DNA from: DASSUW01 sp963792385
Lineage (GTDB): Bacteria > Actinomycetota > Thermoleophilia > Solirubrobacterales > Solirubrobacteraceae
Length of the DNA: 64,000 nt
Direction of reading: 5' to 3'
Assembly (NCBI GenBank): GCA_963792385.1
Contig: CAWBVZ010000012.1
Span: forward strand, 744,001-808,000
The notes beneath the pieces are model-generated. The model did not search any database. It saw nothing but the letters and a program-made list of their open reading frames with translations, and was not told the origin of the DNA. Shown here in pieces: positions 51,666 to 60,260 of the stretch. Each line of letters opens with the position of its first letter. Position 1 is the stretch's first letter. A program made the position numbers and the translations under genes.

Positions 51666-52652
51666 ATGTCGGTTAACGGCACGATGAAAGCGGCGGTCTG
51701 CGAGGCGCTTGGCGCGGTGCAGGTGCGCAATGTTGCCAGCCCTGAGGTGGGCCCCGGAAACGTGCTCGTCCGCGTCGCCGCCTGCGGCGTGAACTTCGTG
51801 GACGTGCTCATGCGGCGAGGGGACTACGCGCAGTCTCCGACGCTCCCCTTCGTGCCAGGCAGCGAGCTCGCCGGCGAGGTCGTCGCGGTCGGGCAGCATG
51901 TGCACGACCGGACTCCGGGCGATCGCGTAATCGCCGTCACCGAAGGCACCGGCGGGTTCGCCGAGATGGCGGTCGTTCCGGCGGAACGCGTGTACCGCAT
52001 GCCCGAGCGCTTCGAGTACGCCGACGGTGCCGCGTTCCTGCTCTGTTTCCTCACCGCCTACATCCCGCTCACGCGGCAGGTGCGAGTAGGACCGGGGTGT
52101 ACCGTCCTTGTGCACGCCGCCGCGGGCGGAGTCGGCACCGCGGCGGTGCAGATCGCACGCCATCTCGGCGCCGACGTCCTCGCCACGGCGGGCTCGCCCG
52201 AGAAACTCGCTGTCGCTGCCGAGCTCGGCGCTCGCGCGGGGTTCGACTACACGCAGGGGGACATCGCGCCGGCCGTGCGCGATGCCACGGACGGAAGGGG
52301 CGTCGACGTCGTTGTCGATCCCGTCGGCGGGGAGTTGATGGCGGCGAGCATTCGCATGCTCGCGCCACTCGGGACGGTCGTCGCAGTTGGCTACGCCGGC
52401 GGCGCCTGGCCGGCTGTCGATCCGGCACTGCTCGTCGGACGCAACGCCGGGGTCGTGGGCATCTTTCTGGGCCGCCTGATGAAGCTCGATCCCGCGCTCG
52501 TGCGCACGGCAGCGGATGAACTGCTCGCACTCTGGCGCGACGGCGCGATCGCGCCGTTCGTCGGTACCGACCTCCCGCTCGCAGATGCCGATCACGCGCT
52601 CGATCTGCTCGAGCAGCGTAGGACGACGGGAAAGGTCGTCCTCAGGACGTAG
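51666..52652 (+). CDS. Zinc-free quinone oxidoreductase-like MDR enzyme
   Basis: 328 residues, MDR superfamily. GroES-like domain about 8-125 (VRVAACGVNFVDVLMRRGDY, PFVPGSELAGEVVAVG), Rossmann domain with VHAAAGGVGTAAVQIA. No zinc ligands, as in NADPH:quinone oxidoreductases and some enoyl reductases. It probably reduces an activated double bond. Two bases separate it from the SDR gene that follows. Confidence 0.88.
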   Translation: MSVNGTMKAAVCEALGAVQVRNVASPEVGPGNVLVRVAACGVNFVDVLMRRGDYAQSPTLPFVPGSELAGEVVAVGQHVHDRTPGDRVIAVTEGTGGFAEMAVVPAERVYRMPERFEYADGAAFLLCFLTAYIPLTRQVRVGPGCTVLVHAAAGGVGTAAVQIARHLGADVLATAGSPEKLAVAAELGARAGFDYTQGDIAPAVRDATDGRGVDVVVDPVGGELMAASIRMLAPLGTVVAVGYAGGAWPAVDPALLVGRNAGVVGIFLGRLMKLDPALVRTAADELLALWRDGAIAPFVGTDLPLADADHALDLLEQRRTTGKVVLRT

Positions 52653-52654
52653 CC

Positions 52655-53386
52655 GTGGCGGCGCGCGCGGCGATCATTACCGGCGGCTCGAGCGGCATCG
52701 GCCTCGAGATTGCTCGCATGCTCGGGCAGGAGGGCTACGGCGTGACCGTGGCGGCGCGTAGGCCCGAAAAGCTCGCCGACGTCGCCGCCCAGCTCCAGGC
52801 CGAGGGAATGGAGGTCCACGCGGTCGCCGGTCATCTCGGCGACGAGGCGGCGATCCAGAAGGTCGTCGCCGAGCACGGCGCCCGCTGGGGAAGGCTCGAC
52901 GTGCTCGTCAACAACGTGGGAGTCGGCGTCAGCCAGTCGATCGCCGACCTCGATGTCAAACAGATCGACCTCCAGATCTCTGTGAACCTGCGATCGATCG
53001 CACTCTTCTACCGCGAGTGCCTACCGATGCTCAAGGCGGCGGGTGCCGAACATCGCAACGCCCATGTCTGGAACATGGCGTCCGTCGTCGGCAAGCAAGG
53101 CGAGGCGCTGCTCTCGATGTACTCGGCCACGAAGTTCGGTGTCGTCGGATTCACCCAGGCGGCCAACCGCGAGCTCGAGGGCAGCGGGATCCGGTCCTGT
53201 GCGGTCTGCCCGGCCTGGGTGGATACGCAGATGTCGGACTTCCTCAAGGAGCGGATGGCGCCGGAGACGATGATCCAGACGGAGGACATCGCCGCGTTGT
53301 TGCGCGCGTTGTTGAAGCTGAGTCCGGGCGCGCTCGTCCCGGAGTTGATGATCACGCAGCTCTCGGGCGGTCTCGGCGCGTTCTGA
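52655..53386 (+). CDS. Short-chain dehydrogenase/reductase
   Basis: 243 residues from GTG 52655. ITGGSSGIG cofactor motif, NNVGVG in place of NNAG, catalytic Ser in NMASVVG and Tyr/Lys in YSATKFGV, and CPAWVDTQM. Broad family; likely an oxidoreductase for a hydroxyl or keto group in the pathway. Forms a two-gene unit with the MDR gene under operator H and converges on the gene at 53389. Confidence 0.87.
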   Translation: MAARAAIITGGSSGIGLEIARMLGQEGYGVTVAARRPEKLADVAAQLQAEGMEVHAVAGHLGDEAAIQKVVAEHGARWGRLDVLVNNVGVGVSQSIADLDVKQIDLQISVNLRSIALFYRECLPMLKAAGAEHRNAHVWNMASVVGKQGEALLSMYSATKFGVVGFTQAANRELEGSGIRSCAVCPAWVDTQMSDFLKERMAPETMIQTEDIAALLRALLKLSPGALVPELMITQLSGGLGAF

Positions 53387-53388
53387 TC

Positions 53389-54204
53389 TCAGCGCAGCTC
53401 GTCGACGTACCGGTCCGTCCCCGGGACGGTCGGCACGAACGGCGCCACGAGCCGCGTGCGACCGACTCCCGCGGCGGCCACCTGTCCGGCCTCCCGCGCG
53501 AACGGCTCCCAGCACGCTCGCGGGTCCACCTCGATGAACCACAGGATCAGCAGCCGGCGCTCGTCCGGCACGGGCGTCTCGAACCACAGCTCGTCGTCGG
53601 GCGGCCGCGCGTGCGGCGTGAACCAGACGCACATCCCCACCCTCGAACCGTCGAGCAGCGCGGGGGCATGCTCGCTCTCCAGCCATGACTCGAGCTCCTG
53701 GCGGCGGGCGGCCTCCGGTGCGTCTATGACCTCGAGCACGAGGCCGCCGTACGGGTGGTCGAGCGCCTGGAAGTCGCGCGGACCGGTCGACACGCTGCCG
53801 GCCACGTCGTAGAACGCGGTGTGCACGTGCGTGCGCTCGGCGAACATCCGCTCCTGTGCGCGCAGGCGATCGACGGTGGCGCCGAGCCAGCGCCACTGAT
53901 CGGCATGCCGGCCGGCCGTCGTCCAGTAGGTCCCGAGATAGCAGCCGGTCGTGATGGGCTCGATCACCGAGTCGCCATCGGCATGCCGCAGCTCGCGGAG
54001 TTCGCGCGTGGCGACCCAGCGTCGCCCGGAGAACCACCACGGGAATGCCATCGCCCCCGAGTAGAAGTGGTCGTCCTCGTACCAGCGGTTGTAGGCGCGC
54101 TCGTGGCCGGGGTGAGGTTCGACGAGCGTGATGAAGGCGCTGCCGAGCGCCGTGGCGTTCGGCCCACCCGCAGGGAGCGTCGAGTAGGGGTCTGGCACGG
54201 CCAT
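53389..54204 (-). CDS. Unknown protein with two alpha-beta-barrel-like (EthD-like) halves
   Basis: 271 residues, soluble. The first half has FITLVEPHPGHERAYNRWYEDDHFYSGAMAFPWWFSGRRW and the second LVLEVIDAPEAARRQELESWLESEHAPALLDGSRVGMCVWF; both look like ferredoxin-like strand-helix-strand units with a W-(Y/L)-E-(D/S)-(D/E)-H core, as in dimeric EthD-type proteins, so a duplicated EthD-like monomer is likely. No proven function is known to me. Start ATG 54204 faces operator I, so it belongs to the regulon. Confidence 0.65.
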   Translation of the reverse strand: MAVPDPYSTLPAGGPNATALGSAFITLVEPHPGHERAYNRWYEDDHFYSGAMAFPWWFSGRRWVATRELRELRHADGDSVIEPITTGCYLGTYWTTAGRHADQWRWLGATVDRLRAQERMFAERTHVHTAFYDVAGSVSTGPRDFQALDHPYGGLVLEVIDAPEAARRQELESWLESEHAPALLDGSRVGMCVWFTPHARPPDDELWFETPVPDERRLLILWFIEVDPRACWEPFAREAGQVAAAGVGRTRLVAPFVPTVPGTDRYVDELR

Positions 54205-54228
54205 CGCCGGATCGTAGCCGTCCGCGCG

Positions 54229-54257
54229 TTGCAAGTCGACCGACCAGTCGGTAGCCT
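54229..54257 (+). promoter_or_regulatory. Promoter of the racemase operon
   Basis: -35 TTGCAA (54229-54234), 17-bp spacer, -10 TAGCCT (54252-54257). Operator I fills the spacer. Confidence 0.45.
54239..54252. promoter_or_regulatory. Operator I (ACCGACCAGTCGGT)
   Basis: Same 13 bases as operator A plus perfect symmetry of the arms. Lies between -35 and -10 of the plus promoter and 35 bp from the divergent gene start at 54204. Confidence 0.75.
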
Positions 54258-54265
54258 GCGGCGCG

Positions 54266-54757
54266 ATGAGGTCAGAGTCGGATCTCGAGGAGAAGTTGGG
54301 CCGGCTCAGCGCCCGCCTCGAGGCGCTCGAGGACGAGCGCGCCATCCGCGATGTCCTCGACCGCTACGGGTGGCATGCGGACCACGGTGAGCACAAGGAC
54401 TGGGTTGGCCTCTTTGCCGACGACGGCGTGATCAACCTCGTTGGCGGCGTCCCGTCCGGCGGCGGGGTGGACCACATGCGGTGGCACGGAGCGGCGGAGC
54501 TCAGCGCGTTCATCGACGCGCCCGACATGCACATGAAGATCGAGGGGCGATGCATGCACCTGCCCGCGCTGGACCTGCGGATCGAGCACGACGGCACGAA
54601 CGCGGTTGCCGAGGGCTGCTCGCTCGTGATCCTCCAGGAGGCCGACGGGCTGCACCTCTACGGCGCTGGATTCACGCGCTGGCGGCTACGCAAGGACCGC
54701 GACCAATGGAGGATCCAAGAGCGAACGCGCGTGGCGGTGGGGACGGGAGCGGGATGA
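54266..54757 (+). CDS. SnoaL-like (NTF2 fold) protein
   Basis: 163 residues: a coiled N-terminal helix (LEEKLGRLSARLEALEDERAIRDVLDRYGWHADHGEHKDWVGLFADDGVINL) and sheet (MHLPALDLRIEHDGTNAVAEGCSLVIL, TRWRLRKDRDQWRIQERTRV). The N-terminal extension is found in NTF2-like proteins of steroid and aromatic clusters. First gene of a three-gene unit with the racemase and thiolase; its stop overlaps the racemase ATG (ATGA). Confidence 0.78.
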   Translation: MRSESDLEEKLGRLSARLEALEDERAIRDVLDRYGWHADHGEHKDWVGLFADDGVINLVGGVPSGGGVDHMRWHGAAELSAFIDAPDMHMKIEGRCMHLPALDLRIEHDGTNAVAEGCSLVILQEADGLHLYGAGFTRWRLRKDRDQWRIQERTRVAVGTGAG

Positions 54758-55878
54758 GCGGGCCGCTGGCGGGGGCTCGCATCGTCGAGCTCGCCGGGCT
54801 CGGGCCGGCGCCGTTCGGCGCGATGCTACTCGCGGATCTCGGGGCCGACGTCGTGCGAGTCGATCGCCGCAACGGCACCGGCGCCGAGCCGGTGACACCT
54901 CACGACGCGGTCACCGAGCGCGGCAAGCGCTCGATCGCACTCGATCTCAAGGACCCAGGCGACAGGGCGGTTGCGCGCCGCCTGATCGCGGCGGCGGACG
55001 TGCTCGTCGATCCGTTCCGGCCCGGTGTGATGGAGCGCATCGGCCTCGCGCCGGAGACCTGCCTGGAGGACAACCCGCGCCTGATCTACGCGCGGATGAC
55101 GGGCTGGGGGCAGAACGGGCCGCTGGCGGCGTCGGCGGGTCACGACGTGAACTACGTCGCGCTCGCCGGGGCGCTGCACGCGATCGGGCCTGCCGATCGG
55201 CCGCCCACAGTTCCACTCAACCTGGTGGGGGACTACGGCGGTGGCGGAATGCTCTTGGCCTTCGGGGTCGTCGCCGCGCTATTCGAGCGTGAGCAGTCCG
55301 GGCGCGGTCAGGTCATCGACGTCGCGATGCTCGACGGCATCGCCACGCTGATGGCAGTGGTCTGCCAGCTCCATGCCGGCGGCGCGTGGTCGCATGAGCG
55401 AGGCAGCAACTGGCTCGACGGCGCCGCCCACTGGTACGGCAGCTACCGCGCCGCCGACGGCTTCGTGACGATCGGAGCGCTCGAGCCTCAGTTCTATGCA
55501 GAGCTGCTGGAGCGGCTCGAGCTTGATCCGGCCGACTGGCCGCAGTGGGACCAGGCACGCTGGCCAGAGCTGCGGGAGCGGATGGCCGGCGTCTTTGCCC
55601 GCCGGTCGCTGCAGGAATGGACCGACCGACTCGAGGGCACCGACGTCTGCTTCGCGCCGGTCCTCCGGATTGACCAGGCGGTGGAGCATCCGCACGTCGC
55701 TCAGCGCGGCACTTTCGTGCGCCGCGACGGCGTCCTGCAGCCCGCGCCGTCGCCGCGGTTCGATCGCACGCCAGGTGCGATCCGGCACCCCCCGCCGTGG
55801 AGCGACCAACACCGCCAGGAGATCCTCGACGAGCTCCGCGCCCGCGAGACCGAGACAGCCACGACAGGAGCACCATGA
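54754..55878 (+). CDS. mcr-like: Class III CoA-transferase family, alpha-methylacyl-CoA racemase
   Basis: 374 residues, CaiB/BaiF fold. His130 in SAGHDVNYVALAGAL and Asp160 in LNLVGDYGGGGM keep the exact 30-residue spacing of the catalytic His126/Asp156 of mycobacterial Mcr, so racemisation of 2-methylacyl-CoA is more likely than CoA transfer. Needed when 2-methyl-branched chains (pristane, steroid side chain) enter beta-oxidation. ATG 54754 overlaps the previous stop, and its stop overlaps the thiolase start. Confidence 0.87.
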   Translation: MSGPLAGARIVELAGLGPAPFGAMLLADLGADVVRVDRRNGTGAEPVTPHDAVTERGKRSIALDLKDPGDRAVARRLIAAADVLVDPFRPGVMERIGLAPETCLEDNPRLIYARMTGWGQNGPLAASAGHDVNYVALAGALHAIGPADRPPTVPLNLVGDYGGGGMLLAFGVVAALFEREQSGRGQVIDVAMLDGIATLMAVVCQLHAGGAWSHERGSNWLDGAAHWYGSYRAADGFVTIGALEPQFYAELLERLELDPADWPQWDQARWPELRERMAGVFARRSLQEWTDRLEGTDVCFAPVLRIDQAVEHPHVAQRGTFVRRDGVLQPAPSPRFDRTPGAIRHPPPWSDQHRQEILDELRARETETATTGAP

Positions 55879-57044
55879 ACCAACAGGGACGAGAGGTAGT
55901 GATCGTCGAGGCCGTCCGCACGCCGATCGGCCGCGGCCATCCCGAGAAGGGCTACTTCAAGGACACGCATCCCGCGGAGCTGCTCGGCCGGACGTACACG
56001 GAGGTGATCGCGCGCGCGGGCATCGAGGCGTCGGAGATCGACGACGTCTTGACCGGTTGCGCGCAGCAGTTCGGCGCGCAGGGCTTCAACATCGGCCGCA
56101 ACGCGTGGCTGCACGCGGGTCTGCCGATTGAGACGCCCGCCGCGACGATCGATCGCCAGTGCGGCTCGGCGCAGCAGGCCGTCAACTTCGCCGCCGCAAT
56201 GATCGCGGCGAACGTGCACGACTGCATCATCGGCGCGGGCGTCGAGCACATGGGCCACATCTCGCTAGCTGCGGGCTTCGAGACGCAGAAGTCGTATGGG
56301 AACGCGTTCACCGAGCAGTTGCTCTCCCACCACAACGTGGTCGGGCAGGGACTCGGCGCCGAGATGATCGCCGATGAGTACGAGATCCCGCGCGCAGAGC
56401 TCGACGAGCTTGCTCTGCGCTCGCACCGGCTGGCGGCGAAGGCGACGGACGACGGCGCCTTCGCGCGCGAGATCATCCCGTTCCAGGTCAACGGCGACAC
56501 GTACGCCACCGATCAGGGGATCCGGCCGGGCACGACACTCGAGCAGCTCGCTGCGCTCAAGCCGGCATTCAAGCCCGAAGGTCGGATAACCGCAGGAAAC
56601 TCGTCGCAGATCTCCGACGGCGCAGCAGCCGTCCTACTGATGTCGCGTGAGAAGGCGGACGCGCTTGGCCTCGCTCCGCGCGCCCGGATCGTGGACCAGA
56701 TAACCGTCGGGTGCGATCCGGTGAAGATGCTCGAGGGCCCGATCCCGGCGACCCGCAAGCTGCTCGAGCGCAACGGGATGACGATGGGCGACATCGAGCG
56801 CGTCGAGATCAACGAGGCGTTCGCGCCTGTCGTCGCCGCCTGGGCACGCGAGCACCGGCCCGATATGGATCGCGTGAACGTGCGTGGCGGAGCGATGGCG
56901 CTCGGACACCCGCTCGGCTCCAGCGGGGCACGACTCATTACGACGCTGCTGCACATCCTGGAGGACGAGGACCAGGAGATCGGCCTCGTCACGATGTGCT
57001 GTGGCGGCGGCTTGGGCACCGGCACGCTCATCCAGAGGGTCTGA
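55875..57044 (+). CDS. fadA-like: Acetyl-CoA acyltransferase (3-ketoacyl-CoA thiolase)
   Basis: 389 residues, standard thiolase length. Nucleophile Cys96 in DRQCGSAQQA, His345 in GGAMALGHPLGSSGAR, and second Cys in MCCGGGLGTG (375-376). Splits 3-ketoacyl-CoA with CoA. Unlike the Ltp-like protein at 46731 it has all catalytic residues and no DUF35 partner. Last gene of the racemase unit; a 14-bp gap separates it from the convergent kinase gene. Confidence 0.93.
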   Translation: MNQQGREVVIVEAVRTPIGRGHPEKGYFKDTHPAELLGRTYTEVIARAGIEASEIDDVLTGCAQQFGAQGFNIGRNAWLHAGLPIETPAATIDRQCGSAQQAVNFAAAMIAANVHDCIIGAGVEHMGHISLAAGFETQKSYGNAFTEQLLSHHNVVGQGLGAEMIADEYEIPRAELDELALRSHRLAAKATDDGAFAREIIPFQVNGDTYATDQGIRPGTTLEQLAALKPAFKPEGRITAGNSSQISDGAAAVLLMSREKADALGLAPRARIVDQITVGCDPVKMLEGPIPATRKLLERNGMTMGDIERVEINEAFAPVVAAWAREHRPDMDRVNVRGGAMALGHPLGSSGARLITTLLHILEDEDQEIGLVTMCCGGGLGTGTLIQRV

Positions 57045-57058
57045 CCGCTCGCACGCCC

Positions 57059-58996
57059 TCACTCCGGTTGGAGCGCGAACTGCGCTACGGCCCCGGTCGC
57101 GTCGGCGACCCACGCCGAGTACTCGTCCATCGTGACGGCGACGGGCTCCTTGCCCGCCGGGAGCGGGTCTCCGATCCGGCCGCCGGTCTTGGGATCAAGA
57201 CGGACCACCGTGCCGTCGGCCGTGTTCGTGACCCAGATCGCTCCGTCGCCGGCGGCCAGGCCGCTCGGTGCGCGGCCGACGCCGATCGGGTCGCCGATGA
57301 CTTCGCCCTCGGTGGCGTCGATACGGCTCACGGTGTTATCGCTCCGGTTCGTGACCCACGCGACGCCGTCGGCGAGCAGGATGCCGGCGGGGTCGCGGCC
57401 GACGCGGATCGGCTTGCCCTGCGCGCGCCCGTCGGCATCGAGCCGCGTGACCGTGCCGTCCTCGCCGTTCGTGACCCACGCGCCGGCGGCGTCCGCCGCG
57501 ATGTCGTGCGGGCCTCGTCCGACCTTCGTCGCCGACCCGAGCGCCTTGCCGCCCTCGTCGAAGCGACTCACGGTGTCGTCTCCACCGTTGACGACCCAGA
57601 CCGTGCCGAGCGCCACCGTCACGCCGGTTGGCCCCGGGCCGACCGCGATGGTCTGTCCTGGGCGCGCCTTGCGCGCGGTCTTGATGCGGGTCAGCGTGTT
57701 CGAGTCGCGGTTCGCGACCCAGAGGTAGCCGTCGGCCAGCGCCACCCCGGAGGGACCGTCGCCGACGCGCACCGGATCGTCGATGACCCTCCCCGCTCCG
57801 GTGTCGACACGGCTGACGGTGCCGTCGGCCTGGTTGCTGACCCAGACGGAGTAGTGGTCGGCGTCGATCACGAGGTCTGACGGGCGGTTGCCCACCGGGA
57901 GCTCGCCGGCCGGCTCGGGTGGCTTGGGATCCGCGACCGGCTCGATGCTCGCGGTCGCCGCCGGGCTGGCAGTCTCCCGCGCGGTCTGCTCACCTGCGGG
58001 CTCGTCGTCGTCGCCGCCGCCGGCGGCGAGGACGGCGACGACGCCGATCAGTAGGACGGCGAGCAGCGCCGCCCCCGAGAGCCAGAGTCGGCGCCGCGTG
58101 GGGGAGGCCGCACGCTCCGGTTCCGATGCTGGTTCGGGGGCGCCGGCCGGGCGTGCGGGCTCCGGTGCGGGTACCGGGGCGCCGGGCTCGAGCGCCGCGC
58201 GCGTCGCCTCGGCGAGCGCCGCGCCGGTCGGATAGCGGTCGTCGGCGGCCTTGGCCATCGCGCGGGCGATCACCGCGTCCAGCGCGGCAGGGAGCTCCGG
58301 CCGCACCGCGCTCGCGGCCGGTGGAGGCTCGCTCAGGTGGGCGTAGATGACCGCCACGGAGTTCTCGCGATCGAACGGCGGGACGCCCGTAAGGCAGTGG
58401 AAGAGGATGCAGCCGAGCGCGTAGATGTCGGCCCGCCCGTCGACGCTCTCGCCCATGATCTGCTCCGGGGCCATGTACTGGGCAGTGCCGACGAACTGGC
58501 CGGTCGCTGTGAGCGAGGTCGCCGACGTCGTCCGCTTGGTCAGCCCGAAGTCGGTCAGGTAGGCATGACCGTCCCGCATGAGGATGTTCGCCGGCTTGAC
58601 GTCCCGGTGGACGAGCCCTTCCGCGTGTGCGGCGTCGAGCGCGCTCGCGATCTGCTCGAGGATCGCGAGCGCGCGCTCCGGCGCGAGCGCTCCCTCCTCG
58701 CTGAGCACCGTTGCGAGGTCGGTGCCATCGACGTACTGCATCGCGATGTAGAGCCGCCCGTCGGCCTCGCCCGCGTCGTAGACGGTGACGATGTTCGGAT
58801 GGTGGAGCGAGGCCGCGAGGCGCGACTCGCGGACGAACCGCTCGCGGAAGTCGTCCGTCTCCGCCAGCCCCGGTCCGAGGAACTTGAGCGCGACGCGGCG
58901 GCCGAGATGCACGTGCTCGGCGAGGTAGACGACACCCATCCCGCCCCGTCCGAGCTCGCGCTCGAGGCGGAATCCCGCGAATTCATCGTCACTCAT
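57059..58996 (-). CDS. Membrane Ser/Thr kinase with extracellular beta-propeller (PknD-like)
   Basis: 645 residues. Kinase domain about 8-270 with GRGGMG loop, Lys38, HRDVKPAN (Asp132), DFG 149-151 and GTAQYMAPE. Pro/Ala-rich linker, TM segment about 304-325, then an external domain about 368-640 of six or more repeats with the pattern VGxGPxGVAxADGxxWVxNxxDxTVxRxD, an NHL/YVTN-like propeller resembling the PknD sensor. It likely senses something outside and phosphorylates cytoplasmic targets. All kinase motifs are canonical, in contrast with the kinase at 131. Confidence 0.93.
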   Translation of the reverse strand: MSDDEFAGFRLERELGRGGMGVVYLAEHVHLGRRVALKFLGPGLAETDDFRERFVRESRLAASLHHPNIVTVYDAGEADGRLYIAMQYVDGTDLATVLSEEGALAPERALAILEQIASALDAAHAEGLVHRDVKPANILMRDGHAYLTDFGLTKRTTSATSLTATGQFVGTAQYMAPEQIMGESVDGRADIYALGCILFHCLTGVPPFDRENSVAVIYAHLSEPPPAASAVRPELPAALDAVIARAMAKAADDRYPTGAALAEATRAALEPGAPVPAPEPARPAGAPEPASEPERAASPTRRRLWLSGAALLAVLLIGVVAVLAAGGGDDDEPAGEQTARETASPAATASIEPVADPKPPEPAGELPVGNRPSDLVIDADHYSVWVSNQADGTVSRVDTGAGRVIDDPVRVGDGPSGVALADGYLWVANRDSNTLTRIKTARKARPGQTIAVGPGPTGVTVALGTVWVVNGGDDTVSRFDEGGKALGSATKVGRGPHDIAADAAGAWVTNGEDGTVTRLDADGRAQGKPIRVGRDPAGILLADGVAWVTNRSDNTVSRIDATEGEVIGDPIGVGRAPSGLAAGDGAIWVTNTADGTVVRLDPKTGGRIGDPLPAGKEPVAVTMDEYSAWVADATGAVAQFALQPE

Positions 58997-59031
58997 CGTC
59001 CGGGGAACCTACCCGGCGCAACACCTCGCCC

Positions 59032-59060
59032 CTGACCGGCCTCGTCTTGGCCGTTACAAT
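59032..59060 (+). promoter_or_regulatory. Predicted promoter of the M23 peptidase gene
   Basis: -35 CTGACC (59032-59037), 17-bp spacer, -10 TACAAT (59055-59060). The start near 59067 supports the ATG at 59092 over earlier in-frame starts. Confidence 0.45.
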
Positions 59061-59091
59061 GAATCCCGTCATTAGCAGGGGATCAACAGTT

Positions 59092-59604
59092 ATGAGCGCC
59101 GCGATCGCGGCGCTCTTCTTTTTGGCGCCGAGCGTGGCGCAGGGCATGACCGAGATCGGCGCCGTTGAGGTGCCGGTTCCCGTGCGCGTGTTCCCGATCG
59201 CCGGTCCGCACGACCTCGGACGCAGCCCCACGAACGGGTTCGGCGGTGGGCGCGGGCACAGCGGGCAGGACATGTTCGCGGCGTGCGGGACGCCGGTGGT
59301 CGCCTCCCAGGGGGGGAAGGTCCGCAAGGCCGGGTACCACCCCGTCGGCGGCAACTTCGTCGTCCTCACCGAGAACCAGACAGGCCTCGACGCGGTCTAC
59401 ATGCACCTCGCGAACCGGCCGCGCCTTCGCGCGCGGGAGACAGTGGAGACCGACAAGCGGATCGGCTCAGTGGGGGACACCGGCAACGCTTCGGGCTGCC
59501 ACCTGCACTTCGAGCTGTGGTCGGCGCCAGGCTGGTTCGCCGGCGGCGAGCCGTTCGATCCGCTGCCGCGGCTCCAGCGGTGGGACGCGCTGTCGCCGAC
59601 CTAG
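59092..59604 (+). CDS. Secreted M23 (LytM-type) peptidase
   Basis: 170 residues. Signal peptide about 1-18 (AAIAALFFLAPSVAQG). LytM zinc site: His56 and Asp60 in GHSGQDMF, His105 in YMHL, His137/His139 in GCHLHFE. Cleaves peptidoglycan cross-bridges or stem peptides outside the membrane. ATG 59092 has AGGGGA upstream; longer starts at 59047 or 59059 would overlap the promoter. Confidence 0.87.
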   Translation: MSAAIAALFFLAPSVAQGMTEIGAVEVPVPVRVFPIAGPHDLGRSPTNGFGGGRGHSGQDMFAACGTPVVASQGGKVRKAGYHPVGGNFVVLTENQTGLDAVYMHLANRPRLRARETVETDKRIGSVGDTGNASGCHLHFELWSAPGWFAGGEPFDPLPRLQRWDALSPT

Positions 59605-59627
59605 TCGCGCACCCCTAACTCACCGCG

Positions 59628-60254
59628 CTACGCGATCGCCGACCCGATCGTTAGAGGTCGAACCAGCGGCGGCATGCCGTGCCAGCTCGCGAACTCCGAG
59701 TGCTCGATCGTCAGCGGGCTACTCGCGAGCAGCTCGAGCGTGCGCTGGTTGCAGTGGCAGCCGAAGGCGAAGGCGGCCCACGGGCGCTCGAGCCGATCCT
59801 GCCAGCGCCCCCAACGTTCCGCGTGCGACCGCAGGTGCTCGATGAACAGCAGCCGGCCGCCGGGCCGCAGCACGCGGGCGATCTCGCTCAACGAACGCGG
59901 GAGATCCTGGACTGTGCAGAGGACCATCGTCGACACGACCATGTCGAACGAATCGTCGGCGAACGGAAGCGCCTCGGCCGACGCCCTGCGGACGTCCGCC
60001 GGGCGGCCCAGTCGCTTCACGCGGTGCTCGAGCGCGCGTGCCATCGGCTCGTTCGGCTCGGTCAGCGCCAGCGCCGCGACCGAGCCCCCGTAGTGGCGCA
60101 GGTTAAGCCCGGTCCCGGCCCCGATTTCGAGCACGCGGCCCTCCGCCTGCGCGAGCAGATCGTGACGGCGGCGAGCCATGCCGCGGCGCTCGCCGAGCCA
60201 CAGGAACGGGTCGTAGATCCAAGCGCCCAGGCGATCCCAGTGAGACGGTCTCAT
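59628..60254 (-). CDS. SAM-dependent methyltransferase (class I)
   Basis: 208 residues. Motif I VLEIGAGTGLNL, motif II LTEPNEPMARAL, post-motif FADDSFDMVVSTMVLCTV and LRPGGRLLFIEHLRS. The pattern with the EHxRS segment and a C-terminal C-x-C-N-x-R-T is common to phospholipid/ubiquinone-type methyltransferases (UbiE-like branch, METTL7-like). Six bp after the FAD-reductase gene, so likely co-transcribed; both could modify an isoprenoid or quinone. Confidence 0.85.
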   Translation of the reverse strand: MRPSHWDRLGAWIYDPFLWLGERRGMARRRHDLLAQAEGRVLEIGAGTGLNLRHYGGSVAALALTEPNEPMARALEHRVKRLGRPADVRRASAEALPFADDSFDMVVSTMVLCTVQDLPRSLSEIARVLRPGGRLLFIEHLRSHAERWGRWQDRLERPWAAFAFGCHCNQRTLELLASSPLTIEHSEFASWHGMPPLVRPLTIGSAIA

Positions 60255-60260
60255 CGAGCG

